A DNA stretch of 64,000 nt, from positions 4,511,900 to 4,575,899 of the forward strand of contig CM049322.1 of NCBI GenBank assembly GCA_026874595.1. Reading direction: 5' to 3'. The stretch is from Sipunculus nudus. Taxonomy: Eukaryota; Annelida; Sipuncula; Golfingiida; Sipunculidae. The position numbers and the translations under genes are program-made. Under the pieces are notes generated by a model, which saw only the letters and a list, made by a program, of their open reading frames with translations, was not told the DNA's origin and ran no database searches. Positions 50,801-63,400 of this stretch are shown here, piece after piece. Position 1 is the first letter of the stretch, and the number at the start of each line of letters is the position of its first letter.

Positions 50801-53800
50801 TCGATTTAATCGATTGCATTTTTCATAATCGATTGAAAACGAATTTGCATTCATATGTACACGAAGTAACGAACAGCCTCAAAACGGAACCTTGCGCAAC
50901 CAACTATCGCCCGACGGCAAGTCGACCTTAGATGCGGGTGGATTGATGGTTTAATTAAGAATACTGATGTACATGTTACACATGTTTTACCTGGGTCAAT
51001 ATAATTTTGCACTAGTATACTATATGCTCTATTCAAAGTAACATAGATTGTACATATATTAATCGATTAATAATCGACCATCGTTCCTTTTTATTTTTCA
51101 ATCATCGATTATGATTTTAAAACCAATTTCTACCACTTATTTTCGTTGCAGCCAGAGTACACAAATTTTGCTCCAGGTGAGCCTGATGACGGGGGAGCGT
51201 TTTTCACTCAGGACTGTGTAGTCATCAAATATCGTTCCACTTCCTGGGAGGATGTAGAGTGTACGAGTCGATTCGCCACTCTCTGTTCAAAGGAAAGTGG
51301 TATGTACTGTAAATACTCCACATGCCGAATCCACTTATAAAAACAATCTTGGAAACGAGGCCATCAGCAGTAGCTTGTGTTCACATTTATATTCAGGGAA
51401 GAATTATTATAACGGAGATGCATTTATTTAGGGACCTGCATTAAAGATTCGATTAAAAAACAAGGAAAGGTACATTGCCTGTTGATGGCACTGTCAATTA
51501 AATGAGGATAATCTTTATCTCAAGAACATGTTACTATAAATGGGGGTATTCACATACCAGGCATTAATTAATATTATATATTAAATACGCAGTAGAGTGT
51601 TTTCTACAAAATGAGTTGATCTGTTTCCGCTCTGATTTGACTCTCCGCTGTCCACACACGTTTCGTCGGTGAATCTTCTAGGACACGTTTTCTTTGTGGG
51701 ATTATTTTCTATTAAGCTGCATGATAATGCATAATAGTAATATTATCCCCATAGGTGCAGCTATTTATGTTATGCTTTAAGGTCCTCCATGCCTGTGACG
51801 CTTTTACAAGAGGCGCCATGGGCATTTTCCTGCATTTTGAGCTCACTTGCCTGTTCCATAGCCTTTCAATAGCGTCCCTGTTGATATTTCGGCATTAAAT
51901 CATGCGATATACATTCAATACCAGCTGATTGCAACACTTATTTTTTATCTTAGAGAGCCGTGGATTTTCCATGGGTACAGCTTGTATAACATTAATACCT
52001 GAAAAACTGGGTTCCTTGTCTAAGAAAAGTACTATATTTTCCAAATTTATGTTCTAGACCTATTTATTAGCTCTTGTACATGAGTAGTGAATTAAACATG
52101 AAGCGGGCGCGATAAGTGGAGCATAATATGAAAAACAGGCGTGCACGCAAAGAAGCTATCGGTGTTTCTTTCTATGTTTTTCTTCGTTTATGAGATATAT
52201 ACGCAAAATCAGAACCCTGCTCGCACTGTATTGCGTAAACATATACACGTGGACAGTGTTTACTCACACACAGAACCATAACAATGTATAAAACAAGTCA
52301 ATATTAAAGAGATACTCCGTGGGCTGCGATGGCTTTTCTGGCTCAAAGAAGGCTTTGCTGGCTAATAGAAGTCATAACCGGTTGTTTTGATGGAATATCC
52401 GAGATTCTATCGACATATCACCTTTAACCCATTTTGCTCTGACAGGTTTTAAAGGTTCGCCTTCCTGATATGATGATATGTAGTTATACCTCACAATTTT
52501 ATCAACATATAAGGTAGTAAAATAATATAGCGAATAATGTAGGAGCATTAAAATCCGCTAATTTCATAGGATACACAGTATCACAATGTAATACATCTGT
52601 ATCACTGGATCACTCTAAGCAGCAAACCCATTAACACCTATATTATAAAGCAGGCTGCACTACAGTTAAGCCAGTCAAAGCGGCTTCTGGCTTCCTGGAC
52701 TAGAGAAGAATTGTTTTTGTTTAAGCAACCACCTCCATTTGTTACGCCCTCTTGTCTAAATCTTAGTATCTAGGTATGTACATCTACAGAGTTCAATATC
52801 GGATTTGGACTACGTTCATATCCTCGTCACCCAAGCCCCGTGTCTTCCGCAACCGCGGGTCTTTGGTGTATAACCATCCATATTGGTTCATAGCACCACA
52901 CAAAGATGAACTCGTTTGTGAGTGATACACGGCTGTGGGCCACAACCTTCCAATTAAGCCTATAGAGTGCTTACCCCGGGTGGGCCCCACACTGAAAATC
53001 TCAACGCCTCGGCTAAGGTTCGAAATTCACCACCTTCCCGTTTTGGGTTCTCTGCTCTACTCCAGAGCAACAGAAGCAGGTTTGGAGGGGGAAAGGCTTC
53101 ATTTTGTCCAACAGTAGGCAAGGGTTTTGAGCCACAACCAAGCTAAACCCCATGATATTGTATGCCCCTGACTAAGCCACTGCCCAGCCTTGGGTGACTG
53201 ATTCACTGAAGCTTGCATTTTATGACGTTTAGGGTAAGCTATTAAGTAAGAGTTATTAATAATGTTTAATTACTCGTCATATTCATCATAAGACATGTGA
53301 ACTGTAAACTGCTCCTTATGTTCCATTGGCCCACTTATAGGTAGGGAGTTTTAACTATGGCCCCTCAGATAGTCTATCTTTGTAATAGAATATACAAATG
53401 TAACATACTTCATTACACCTTTGATGTTCCAATTAAGGAGGCCTTTACATAGAAACACGACCTTTGTGCCTCCCATGTGCGACAACAAAATTTACCAGGT
53501 CGTCTTTGGAGGCTCAAAAAAGGCAGAATGGTTGCCTAGAATCAAAGGTGGTACATAGGGGTTTCAGACTTCGCACTGGACACCATGGTATCCGTGAATT
53601 AAGGAACATATTTCAAAGACAGCCGTACAAAGGTGGCCGAGGATATGGATTGGGCATAAGGGCCAAAGGAGGCAGAAGGGAATCTCAAACATTGCCTTGG
53701 TTGTAGAATCGATTCAAAATGGATGCGTTTTTTTCACAGGGCAAGCAGAGGAAAGGCAGGCATATGAATGTCCTAAATAATCATTTTGGAAGGTTCAAGG

Positions 53801-56800
53801 GAGGCACAAGTATCTCTGGAGCCGTTACACAGAAACAAGTTTTTTCTGGGTCTAGGCGACCATTGAGCGTCCTGGCCATGTTTTGGTTGCTCAAACGTGA
53901 CAAAAAGGTCGCAGCCCTATGTAAAGGGGCATTTAGTGTATAAGGGACCGCTAGAAATCATATTTGCCACTGAAACTTCCCATATAAAACGTAATTCTAT
54001 GCCCCTCTAGAGGTTTTCTACACAGAGACCTGTGTTTGGGCGACTACATCATTATAAAGAGATACCGCGGAAAACGAAGCGACAGTTACCGTTATATAAT
54101 GTGCCTCCAGATACCAGCAACTTTTCTACATTCTTAGATATTAGCATTCAGTAATTGATTTGTATCTATCATTAGTACATGGAGTGTTTTGAATAATCTG
54201 AATATTACATTAGATGGCGAGAGTTATCAACATTAACCTTTAGGATGTCTGTCAGCAAATTTACGCAAACAGTTCTGCACGCATGTCGTTTATACTTTTG
54301 GAGGGAGAGAAATACATCCAAAGAATAAATCCATTAATGTTTGGACGTATTCTGTACATAAAAAAATGGCTTGAATATAAAGGACTCTTTCCTAATGTAA
54401 CGACTATTCCGACCTTATACAGCTATTGAGGGACAATATTTTGTTTCTATGCCATTTTTTTAACAGAACGGTACGGCTATTACGGGACCACCTGTGAGGG
54501 GACAGAGTCACGGCTTTCAGACTGCGCCACACAGACGGGGACATGTGAGGCTGACCACGCCGTCAGTATCGGCTGCTCGTACTCTGTTTCTCAGGTAACT
54601 ATTCTACCTCCAAATTGTGGAAGGCCACAGGAAGAAACAAATCCATTCCAGAAGTAATTTGGATAAAAATAAAATGATATTTTAATCAAAGGACATTGTG
54701 GGATTTGTCAGTCCGGCCATGGGTCAGCTCTATTCGTTGGTATGTGGGACATGCTTTGCTGCAGTGACACAGTGTAGAATCTTGATTTAGGTATACATGT
54801 AAGCTAAGACTTCAAATACAGTTGTGTTAAGGTCTGTCTTAGGACCAAGCGTAACAAAAACACTTAAGCATTTAAACAAATATGACATCTGTTATGTATT
54901 GCCTATTTTAGAAACTTCCTTAGACTGTCCAATCCAAAACTTATCCTTATCATAGCTCTACTCGGAGCAAAGTGAATATATGTTTCATAATGCTTTCACT
55001 AATAACTCTGAATTATATAAAAACATATTCATATAAACCAGTAATGTAAACCTAAACCTGTTCATTTTCTCAACTTTTGAATGTTCTTAACACTATTATG
55101 AATGACGGACACTCTTTAACAAAGCATTGAAGATATGCCAGGTGGCGTTCTCATTGTAGAACAAAATAAATATTAACTCCACTTCATACACATTTCTGCA
55201 CAAACACTCTCGTTTATGTCTAAGTCGTCAATATATTGAATACTTTGTGACTATACATACTATATTAGGTTTCCATTGGACTACAACATTAATATCAATA
55301 ATACGTTATACCTACACAGTTCTACACATATACTTTAGGTTATTTCTAAGTGGTTATGTTAAACAACACGATGAGCTAAATTAGAGACTTACTACTATAT
55401 GATTTAAGTTCCTGCCGGGGACCGACTCCACCGTCATCAGCCGTGTCCATTACCAGGGTCTTCTACAAGTGTGGTCTGATGGTGACTGGCGCCCAGTCTG
55501 TGATGATGGCTTCAATATGACGGCCGCCAGGGTAGCCTGTCGTGAATTCAGCAGGACATCTCACACGTGGCTTACTTTACCAGGAATTAAACCAGGTTTG
55601 TAGCTCATGTATACATGTAGACTGGTTTCTTTTAAGGGATGCATAAAGTACAGAAGCATGTTAGGGCGCGAGTGAGGCTGCACTTAGTTTATTTATATGC
55701 TCCTTTATACAATCATTTGCATAAAAATAGAAATATGCACTTTCAGGAATGCAGGCCCCCCACATGTGGACGGGGTTTTATTTGGATCCTCCCCAAACAT
55801 GTTTGCATAAACTTGTTCTATCCATGCATGGAAGTCCTTCCTAGAACAGGATCATGAGGCAGATCCGCACCAAACTCTAATTTACTCTTCCTTGGTCCAC
55901 TCCCGGAAGGCCCTGAAAAATTCAATAGATTTTGTTCATGAGTGCGTGAATCATGTTGTGAACAATCACACACACAAACAAACACATACACGAATAGGAA
56001 TGAAAACATGGCCTCCTGGAAAATCGAAAACGTATTATCTGTGCTGTGTTTGCTGGGTATGGAAAGGGAGGGAGGTACAGTGTGATAACTTTGCTTGATT
56101 AGAGCCCCAGTGTAGTTATCCACAAGAAGTTAGTTTCTTTATAACTTCCCTCCTGTGCCTGTCCTTAGTCCAGGCAACCATGTTGCTGTAAGTGAACCCC
56201 GCCTTTTGGCTTATACCAAGATTGGTTTGGCAACCCCACTTGAGAGTTAGCCAGGGCCTGGCACCCAGAGACTACAGAAGATTTGGCTTTTAAATTGTGT
56301 TACCTTCTGTATTTACAAGAGTGCGGCTCAGATACAGCCTTGGTGTGTATTGTCTCTCTTGCCTTATTGTATATACAGATTATATTTTGATAGGCTGCCA
56401 GGTGCAGTTTGCACAAATTGCATTTCAGAGCATGCCTCCGCGCCATCTGGTGCCAGTAACAATATATAACCAGTAAACATGGCGGCCTGTAAACAGATCA
56501 TAGAAATGTTTTGTCTTTTCGCCGGTCAAGAATTCAGGTTGTTCAGTTTATTATGATAATTCCTTATACACTTTATAACAAGTTTACTCTTCACTCAGAC
56601 CATTGCATGACATTTCACCTATACGTTTCAGAGGACACTTGTATTTATTGAAAAAAAAAACGGTAATCTGGATAAAAAGAAAAAAAAAAAACATGCACTA
56701 TTACTCAATATTATTATCTCCCACTTCGTGGATCAGTTACATCGTTGGCCTGGCCTGTCTATTTTACACCTTGCTGCTAGTTGTACATCTGATTCACCTT

Positions 56801-57403
56801 GCATCTCCTAAAATCGTCACCCTTCAAGAAAGTTCTTTTTCTTTCTCCTGAATATGAGAGTGTTCCAGTTATAATGCTACGACACCGCAGCTCAGAACCA
56901 ACATTTATTTCAAACCAATCAGTTGATTTACTGTTCAGTTCAACAAAACATTCATCGATGAAAATTACGTATGTGTCACCTGGGTAAAGCGCATCGAGAA
57001 TACACTGTTTTGTTCTTGACATCATATACTTATATTAAAAATTCTGTTGGACAGACAGAGGTCTGCTGTACCAAGAGGACTGTGACTCTACACGTACAGA
57101 CCAAACATGTACCAGGAATGTGAAGAACACGTTTCAGTGCTCGACTACGTCTTACTCCTGTAGTCTGGTAAAGTCTGTTTTATACCCTTCATTTGTTAAA
57201 ATGATATTGTCTGATAATAAGATCTGAAATATAAATGTTACTCTCATGAAATGCTTAGATCAGTGGTCTGTGAGAGTTGGGGTAAAGTAGAGATTTACAG
57301 GACAGCACGTGACTAATGGTTTAAAGGACAGAACTATAAAGATGTTTTTTAAGATAGATTGTTCATAGACTTGTATTTGAAATGTATCCCAGAGACAATG
57401 ATG

Positions 57404-57470
<67 letters not shown>

Positions 57471-60400
57471 TTTCATTACCCTCCAACGCATGTGAGTCAA
57501 CCCCCCCCCCCCCCTTTCCACACACCTACCCTTGAAGAGAAATTGACAGCCACATGTAGTCATGTGCACACAGCAACTGAAATTAGTCAGATCAGAGGAT
57601 GGAACGTCATTGTGTCAATTGATCTCAATGTATCCATGTTTGGTTTAACTTGTAATGTCCATCTGGGTTTAAAATATACCATCACAAGTAATTCTTCTTT
57701 ACACAACACCAGACTCATTCGTGCACCGCTGGCCATTTCGATGACGACTGTAGCAGGAGTTGTGGACGTTGTCTCGGCGGTACATGTAACCCTGGTAACA
57801 TGTCATGTCCGGCCGGAGGGTGTGAGCCGGGTTATACTGGGGTTGCGTGTGACACAGGTAAGAGCAAAGGAGACTTTAATGACGTCATTACAGAGGGATT
57901 GTCAAAATGTTTTTCCAGGGAGATACATGAAAAAATCAGTTGAGTGTCTAGCTGGCCGCATGGGTAAAAAGCTAAACATAATTAATAAACTAACTATTTT
58001 ACATAGAAACACAAGTATGTTTCAAGGATCTATTTTATTTGGTTCAACAAAAAATATATATAACAATGAATTTATGGCGTGTTGCGGGCTGAAAGGTTTG
58101 CGGGGAACCCCATCCTTCTGAACATATATATACTTAATTGAAATCAATGACCTTCAATAACCGTCATTTACGTATTTATGTACCTTCATGTCTAAATAAC
58201 AGAGCTCAGCCTATATATTTGAAAAAAAAACTAACAAATTACAATAAATACTTTTAAAACTAATTGAACACAATACCAATTACCATAAATTTACTTTTGG
58301 ATTCAACTCTGTCAGGTACTCACTATACAACGTTTTATCGAAGAAGTCTGAAGATTTGTCTTGCATCAGCATTACTTTATCGGTATTTGTTCAACATTAA
58401 AGCAAATGAAATAGTAAAGTAACTGTGAATGGGAAATAACTGAATTAAATACACAGCGTTTAAGAGAATGTCAGCATGCTGTCGGGCATCAGGAGACATT
58501 GTGTATACACAATACAAATAACATATATTTTTATAATATATACTCTTCATTAAAATATATGTTATTAACTTGTAAATTAAAATCGTAAGCAAATGTACTT
58601 TCCGCAGTTTGCCAGAACAATATGTATGGAGATAATTGCCTCAATACCTGTGGACATTGCGCAAACCGGACTACCTGTGACGTCACCGATGGTACATGCC
58701 CTACTGGTGAATGTGGAGTCGGTTATACTGGAGACAAATGTTTAACACGTATGTCATCAAAGTTTGTCCGTGGATAGAGAAACAGATGTATAGTCTGTAA
58801 TCAGATCATTAGCAAAAGATCCATGTGTGTAATCGGTGTATAGTTTCTTTTTAATATTGGAAGATTTTAGCTATGAATTTCCTAAATAAATTATACTTTA
58901 ATGCATTAAATTATATTTTAATGTCTTTAAACTGCATGTGAGCTACAGGAGGCTGATGCCTGTTTTTATTATCCTGACCAGCCTGCCCTGACGGGAGATG
59001 GGGACTGGCTTGTGCTGAAACCTGCGGGGAATGTGAAAGTGGATCATGTGACGTCATTTCCGGTGAATGCCCTGGCGGGAGATGCAAGAAGGGCTACACA
59101 GGCAGCAAGTGCAAAGAAGGTTTACAGTCATTCTAAAAATCCTTAATATTCAACAGACCTGCACACAGACCAAAGCTATCCATTCCATCAAAAGTAGCAT
59201 ACTGTTACTAGCATGATCAATCGATGATAAGTTTAATAAAACATCCTGTAAAATCAAACTGAGATTACATACATTGAATAAATATCTTATGATATTTCAT
59301 ATAATTTATACATTAAAAATCTTATTTAAACAAGATGATTTTATACTTTTGGGCTTGAGAAATTAAATGAATTATTTTCCATCCCATTTTTTTAGCTCAG
59401 CTGACTGTAAGTCATCTGAGCTTTAGCAATAACTCTTTGTCTGTCGTCCATCCGGACTTTCCATATACAGGGCACAAATCGTAACCGCTAGACTTAGACT
59501 CTTCTTACTTGTTATCCAGAGAGGTCTAGAAAAATCTCCTTGGAAACCTGAAATTAGGTCTCTGTTACCCATTTTCACCCAGCTATGAGGCTCCAAAGTA
59601 CCCGCCAGAATAATGGAAAATTTCATACAAAAGCTCAAGTATCTGAACAATTAACCATTGATCACCATGATTCTTTGCATGGATATTGATCATTGAGTGT
59701 TTCATCAGTTTCTTCAGACTGGTGGCGCCACCTGTATTTTTTCGAATTTTTACATTTTTTTCTCTTTATTTTTGAGACTTTTAAAGATGCTGTCATCTGG
59801 TTACAGGGCATAAATTGAAACCGATGGACCTTGAATCTTCTTACTTGTTATCCAAAGAGGTCAATGAAAAACCTCTTTGGAAACCTTAAATAAAGTCTCT
59901 GTTACCCATATTCTTCCAGCTATGGGACTCTGAAGTACCCCAAGAATAATTGAAAATTTCATAGAAAAGCTCAAGTATATGAACACTAATGCATTTGTCA
60001 CCAGGATTTCTTGCATGGATATTGATCATGGCAGAAATCGTAACCCCTTGACAACAAATCTTCTAACTTGAAATCCAGAGAGGTCCATGAAAAAAGCTCC
60101 TTGGAAATCTGAAATTAGGTCTCTGTTACCCATATTCTTTGAGCTATGGGGCTGCGAAGTATCTGAACAAATAAAGCATTGATCGCCATGATTCTTTGCT
60201 TGGAAATTGATCATGCAGTGTTTCATCAGTTTCTGCAGACAGGTGGCGCCACCTGTACTTTTTTATTTAATGATTTTTTCTTACTCTATATTTGAGACCT
60301 TTAAAGATGTGATCATCAGTTAGCGGGGCACAAATCGTAACCGCTGGATCTAGAATCTTCTTACTTAACATGCAGATAGGTCCATTAAAAATGGCATGGT

Positions 60401-63400
60401 CCATTAAAAACAAAGGCATTATAAACAAGCCTAACTATGGGGAAATGAAAGCAGGAGGCCCATGAAAAGTCTCTTAGGAAACATAAAATTAGGTCTCTAT
60501 TACCCAAAACCTCTGAAATACCCCAAGAGTAATGGAAAAATGGAAAAAAAGAGCTCAAGTATCTGAACAACTAATGCAGTGATCACCGTGATTCGTTGCA
60601 CTGATATTGATCAAGGATATGAGGTCATCTGTTAACAGGGCACAAATCATATTGACTGGACCTAGAATCTTTCAACTTGACATCCTTGAAGGTCCATGAA
60701 AAGTCTTCAAGGAAACCTGAATTAGGTCTCTATTACCCATACCCATATAAAGTTTAACACAAAAGCAATGCACAAACCGTAACCATTGGACCTAGAATCT
60801 TCTGACTTGACATCCAGATAGGTGCATAATAAGTCTCCTTGCAAACTTGAAATTATAGGTGTCTAAAACCCATATTTTTTAAAAATTTTTGCGGCATTTT
60901 TGAAGACCCCGGAAATAATGCATAAAAAAAACCACACAAATTGCGAGATTCCTCAGGAATGGGTGAATAGATTGTCCTAAAATGTGGTGTGCTTATGCGT
61001 CTTAATGAACTTAAGCTAACTTGCATGAATGATGGTGACACCTCCATTATCATATTTAGTTCCCTATGCAAGGACATATTGTTTACATGTCAGTCGGCTG
61101 AGCGTCATGACCCATGGGCCATGTTTTCATGACGTTTCTTGTAATTGTGTTAACGATGCAAAGGGAATCAGACTTAATATTATTCTGCACATCTAGAAAC
61201 CTGGATGACATTTTCCTGAGATATACCTGAATTTTGAATTTGGCATAATTTTTTTTTTTATGGATAGGATATGGCTTGTTATATTATGTTGATCAAATGT
61301 TTAAAACAGTTGCAATTGTTTATTTCATTATGAATGTTGGAGCAATAAGCAAGTCTGTTTTAATATTTAATTAATCCTTTTCCATAGAATGTTCGCCAGG
61401 CAAATGGGGAACCGACTGCGCTGAGAATTGTGGGAAGTGTTTTGGCATATCGTGTAACATAGCAGACGGCAAGTGTCCTTCCGGTGTGTGTACTTCCGGC
61501 TACACGGGCGCCAAATGTGATACAGGTCAGACTATATGGACATATGTTAACACATAACTACTGTTAATTTTGATTTTCATTAAAACATGAATACGTACTG
61601 CTGAATATATTACTTATAGAGATAGGTAGTGAAACATGGCTATCTTGTCCGCGTTTTAAATGAGTCAGTTATTGCCATTAAGTTATATGTATGTGGATTT
61701 TCATAATGAATTTTCACACATAATACATATTATTATGAACATAAAATTTTCATAATTATATAAAAAGCTAAAAGGAAACTGATATGTATGGCAGACTATC
61801 ATATAAAGTGGTGATCTATAAAGAAACATCATGACCTGGCAAGTGTTCAAGAGGAGTGTACGAAATGTGTCCCGGTCTTGACTCTGTTTATTGTGCTGAT
61901 CTTACCATGATAAAAAATCATTTCAAGAGATATCTGGCCTTCAAGTAAAACAATGCCCCCTTTTCAATGCTTTCATCTCTGACTGGTAATCACACATTAT
62001 GTCCTGTGTCTCTCACGAATAAGTTGACAATCGTAGGCTCGCGTATGTATGCGGTGAGTAATTCAAAAAATACAAAGGGAAATTTACCAATATGCTTGAA
62101 TAATGACATTTTTTTTATCCTGGATGTTAATAGAAAACACCCACTTAAATTTGACGTTTGGTAGCGTTTTAGTGACAGTCTACGTCTAGGTCGTAAATTT
62201 GTAATAAATATTGATGATGAAATCATTAGGATCCGAGGAGCAATACCATCTATTTATATTTTAAAAGTAACATGTAAAAGGTCAATTTCTGATGCATGTT
62301 TGCATATAATGGTCATCCAATATTTAGGAAATATCGTCTAACGATCAACAGCATATTAATTGTTTGGAGATTGTCATAGGTTATCAAGTCTTCCAACATT
62401 TTGTGTTACGGATTTTCCGCTGAAACGATATCTCACAACTAACCTGAGAGGAATGTGTGAACTATTTTTTCAACTAAAGTACGTCAATTACCCACGACAT
62501 GACGTTATTTTACTACCTTAATGCCACTTTCTATGTGTCTCTGTGGAGATGAATAAAGTAACATAAAATCTAAGGTACAGTAAAGGTATCAGAACTGTCC
62601 CACGAGTGTGCATGTCAAGGGGAAACTTGACACCTTTTTTCCCGATTATAGAAATCCTTAGATATGTTGCACATGTATCTACATAACATGCTTTGATAAA
62701 TTATGTAATAAAATTTGCGGGTCGATTTTACTGTTTTTAGCAAAACATGGGAATGAATTTAAAAACAAATATTCGTGGTATAATGTTATATGACATTTTA
62801 TCTATGAAGGAATCAGTTACACATTTGAGGTTACACCATAATGATTGAAGGTAACATACAGCATTAGATATTTCAGCATTTATTAAAAGACAGCAAGTGA
62901 ATGTCAGTGGGTTACATTTTGAACTATCATAAAAAGTGAAGTGTTTGGAAACATGCTAGTTTACTAAATTCCTCATACATGGCGGTGGTATCTATGAGAC
63001 AGGGAGCCAGTTTACTTGTGTTTTAATGGCCAAAGAAGAAACACTTTCTGTGACGATTTCGCAGAGACAATGTACAGCGTGTACTTGTATACAGATATGT
63101 TATTAGCAATTCACTTTATTTTTTATTTGAATATTCGTTATCTAATGACTCCACATTTACCTTATTTTTAAGTTCATATTTTTTCTCTGTTACACACACA
63201 CCTACAAACGCGACGATTTAATCTGAAAGTACGTATTTTCTTTGCATAATAGTCGCGTGTTTTTTCTGCATGGTTTAGCTGTCGCCACAGAGGAAACGGC
63301 CCCGGCATGTGACAACACTACCTGCACGCCGTGTACTTGTAAGGCTGATGTGTACGTCGCCCAGTCCTGTCCTCTAACACAGTGGGCCCTGGGTCTCTTC

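Noticed and set aside
53464-53943. Two basic open frames in a gene C intron
   Set aside because: They lie in a repetitive region with recurring 'ggaggca' motifs and show no SRCR, EGF or lectin signature.
57492-58121. 209-residue open frame, the longest in the window
   Set aside because: It overlaps the first EGF exon of gene C in a different frame, and the in-phase EGF reading has cysteine signatures and splice sites. The long frame has no domain.
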